Assembly: GCA_021772365.1 (NCBI GenBank)
Contig: JAJFMC010000208.1
Span: 1-6,481, forward strand
From: Chlamydiota bacterium
GTDB taxonomy: Bacteria; Chlamydiota; Chlamydiia; Chlamydiales; Criblamydiaceae
Length of the DNA: 6,481 nt
Direction of reading: 5' to 3'
Positions 5,177-6,481 of the stretch are shown here, piece after piece (the first letter of the stretch is position 1; each line of letters starts with the position of its first letter). A model generated the notes under the pieces. It searched no databases, was not told the DNA's origin, and saw only the letters and a program-made list of their open reading frames with translations. The position numbers and the translations under genes are program-made.

Positions 5177-6481
5177 ATGAAAAAAAGCAAAAAGCATAAA
5201 AGTAAAACTGCGAAGAAAGCGAAAAAGAAACAAGAAGTACCAAAAACGCCTCCCAAACCACAACCTGAGGCTCAAGGGTTTGTGCTTTTTACTTTCGCTT
5301 TAGCACTACTCATCAGCCTATTTAGTTTTGCCTACAGTCCAGGATCAACAAATACGCTTGGACTCGTCGGACACACCATAGGAAAAATTCTATATATTGT
5401 ATTAGGCTTCAGTAGCTACATTTTTTGCGTGTTCATTGGCTGGATTGGTTGGAGACTTCTGTTTTCAAAACCAGTTAATCACCCAGCACGTAAACTGCTG
5501 TATATCACTGTAATGCTTATTTCTGTGTCGATGCTTCTCTCTCTTCTGGAAGATCGCTACCCCTACATTGGGCGGTCACTAGGTCACGCTTTCTACACTG
5601 ATGACTGGAACTCTGGTATGTATTACCACCTTGGGGGTGCACCGTTTTTCTATTTATATCACGACCTTCCGAAGTACAATCTATATCGAATACTCAATAC
5701 CTTTGGAGTAGGGATCTTTTTTACTGGTACATTGCTAACGAGTATCATGCTGCTCACAAAAATTCACCCTCGAGTGATCCTCGAAACGTTGCAGTACTGG
5801 TATTCCATAATTAGAGATACACTTCCTCAACGCAAAGAGAGATTTACAGACTATGCTGCAGAAGCCGGTATCTCTGGAAATACCTCGCGCTTCGTCAAAC
5901 TTAAAACATCGGTAAGTGATGACACTCCCAAAATAGGAAGTAAAGCATCAAATCACGACCTACTCGAAATACAGCCGGAGAGAAACCTCAAAGAGCGGCC
6001 AAGCGTCTCGAGAAAGAAAGAAGAGCAGCTTGCTCCTGCATTTCCATTCGACTTTCCTTCATCTAAACAAGAGGAGAAAAGAGTCCGCCAGCCACTAAAA
6101 ATCGAGGAAACGAGGACAGTTAGAAAACCATCGCCAGTTACAAAAAGAGCACGTGCTCTCCAAGAACAAGCTGTTTACAATGGCGATTTTGAAAACTACA
6201 AAATGCCCAACACTAACCTGTTACAGTCCCCTGAGAAGGTCGACCAAACATCCCTCAAGAAAAACCTAAAACGGCAAGCAGAGGTCCTCGAAGAAACACT
6301 CCATAGCTTCGGCATAGAAGCAAAGGTCGGACAAATCAACTGCGGCCCATCGATCAACTCATTTGAAGTGCACCCGGCTATTGGAGTAAAAGTACAAAAA
6401 ATTAAAGCCCTAGAAAATGATATCGCCCTAAATATGGAAGCGAAATCCATTAGGATTATCGCTCCAATACCCGGTAAAGCG
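5177..6481 (+). CDS. ftsK: DNA translocase FtsK, N-terminal part (runs off the right edge)
   Basis: The frame is open from ATG 5177 to the last base, giving 435 residues without a stop. FtsK anchors at the division septum and pumps DNA so that chromosome ends are cleared and dimers can be resolved by XerC/XerD. Seen in order: a very lysine-rich cytoplasmic leader (about 1-20) and a Pro-rich stretch to 33; four predicted membrane helices (about 35-53, 66-96, 107-124, 172-193), as in other FtsK proteins; a charged linker (about 215-320); then the start of the motor. The motor is recognisable from 'YKMPNTNLLQSP' (341-352), 'LEETLHSFGIEAKVG' (371-385), 'GPSINSFEVHPAIGVKVQKI' (390-409) and 'IRIIAPIPGKA' (425-435), the alpha domain just before the Walker A region. 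The ATPase and gamma domains lie outside the window. The ATG is the only start after a TAA at 5150-5152; the Shine-Dalgarno (AGG at 5165-5167) is weak. Confidence 0.95.
   Translation, partial: MKKSKKHKSKTAKKAKKKQEVPKTPPKPQPEAQGFVLFTFALALLISLFSFAYSPGSTNTLGLVGHTIGKILYIVLGFSSYIFCVFIGWIGWRLLFSKPVNHPARKLLYITVMLISVSMLLSLLEDRYPYIGRSLGHAFYTDDWNSGMYYHLGGAPFFYLYHDLPKYNLYRILNTFGVGIFFTGTLLTSIMLLTKIHPRVILETLQYWYSIIRDTLPQRKERFTDYAAEAGISGNTSRFVKLKTSVSDDTPKIGSKASNHDLLEIQPERNLKERPSVSRKKEEQLAPAFPFDFPSSKQEEKRVRQPLKIEETRTVRKPSPVTKRARALQEQAVYNGDFENYKMPNTNLLQSPEKVDQTSLKKNLKRQAEVLEETLHSFGIEAKVGQINCGPSINSFEVHPAIGVKVQKIKALENDIALNMEAKSIRIIAPIPGKA

Noticed and set aside
6196..6450. 84-codon minus-strand frame near the right edge
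   Set aside because: It is antisense to the recognisable alpha domain of FtsK and has no independent support.

Overview
The window looks like a piece of a Chlamydiota chromosome, most likely an environmental (Parachlamydia-like) lineage rather than Chlamydia proper. Two observations support this. The gene order xseA-xseB-dxs is the one I recall from Chlamydia. The Dxs protein also carries the unusual cofactor motif GDATLTCG, which I recall from chlamydial Dxs proteins. Base composition is moderately AT-rich. I cannot assign a genus without a search.

Layout: bases 1-120 hold the last codons of xseA (exonuclease VII large subunit). They overlap by 4 bp the GTG start of xseB (small subunit, 117-389). 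After 29 bp comes a full-length dxs (419-2344), which encodes the first enzyme of the MEP isoprenoid pathway. These three genes read as one transcription unit. A gene-poor gap follows (2345-2642). It is more GC-rich than its surroundings and contains a clean array of four 9-bp units (2386-2421), next to sequence that looks like an imported or degenerate fragment. The gap ends in a candidate promoter and a good ribosome binding site for an unrecognised secreted 254-residue protein (2643-3407).

The next gap (3408-3567) can fold into a long imperfect hairpin and leads to comEC (3568-5109). That gene encodes a DNA-uptake channel protein without the C-terminal metallo-beta-lactamase-like domain. 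After 67 bp, which include a perfect TATAAT box, ftsK begins at 5177 and runs off the right edge. Only its membrane part, linker and the start of the alpha domain lie inside.

Functional picture: the genes are mostly housekeeping (DNA repair, isoprenoid precursors, DNA uptake, chromosome segregation and division). I see no convincing new multi-gene system. The items most worth a second look are the 9-bp array and its flank, the orphan secreted protein, the GDG-to-GDA change in Dxs, and the hairpin before comEC.
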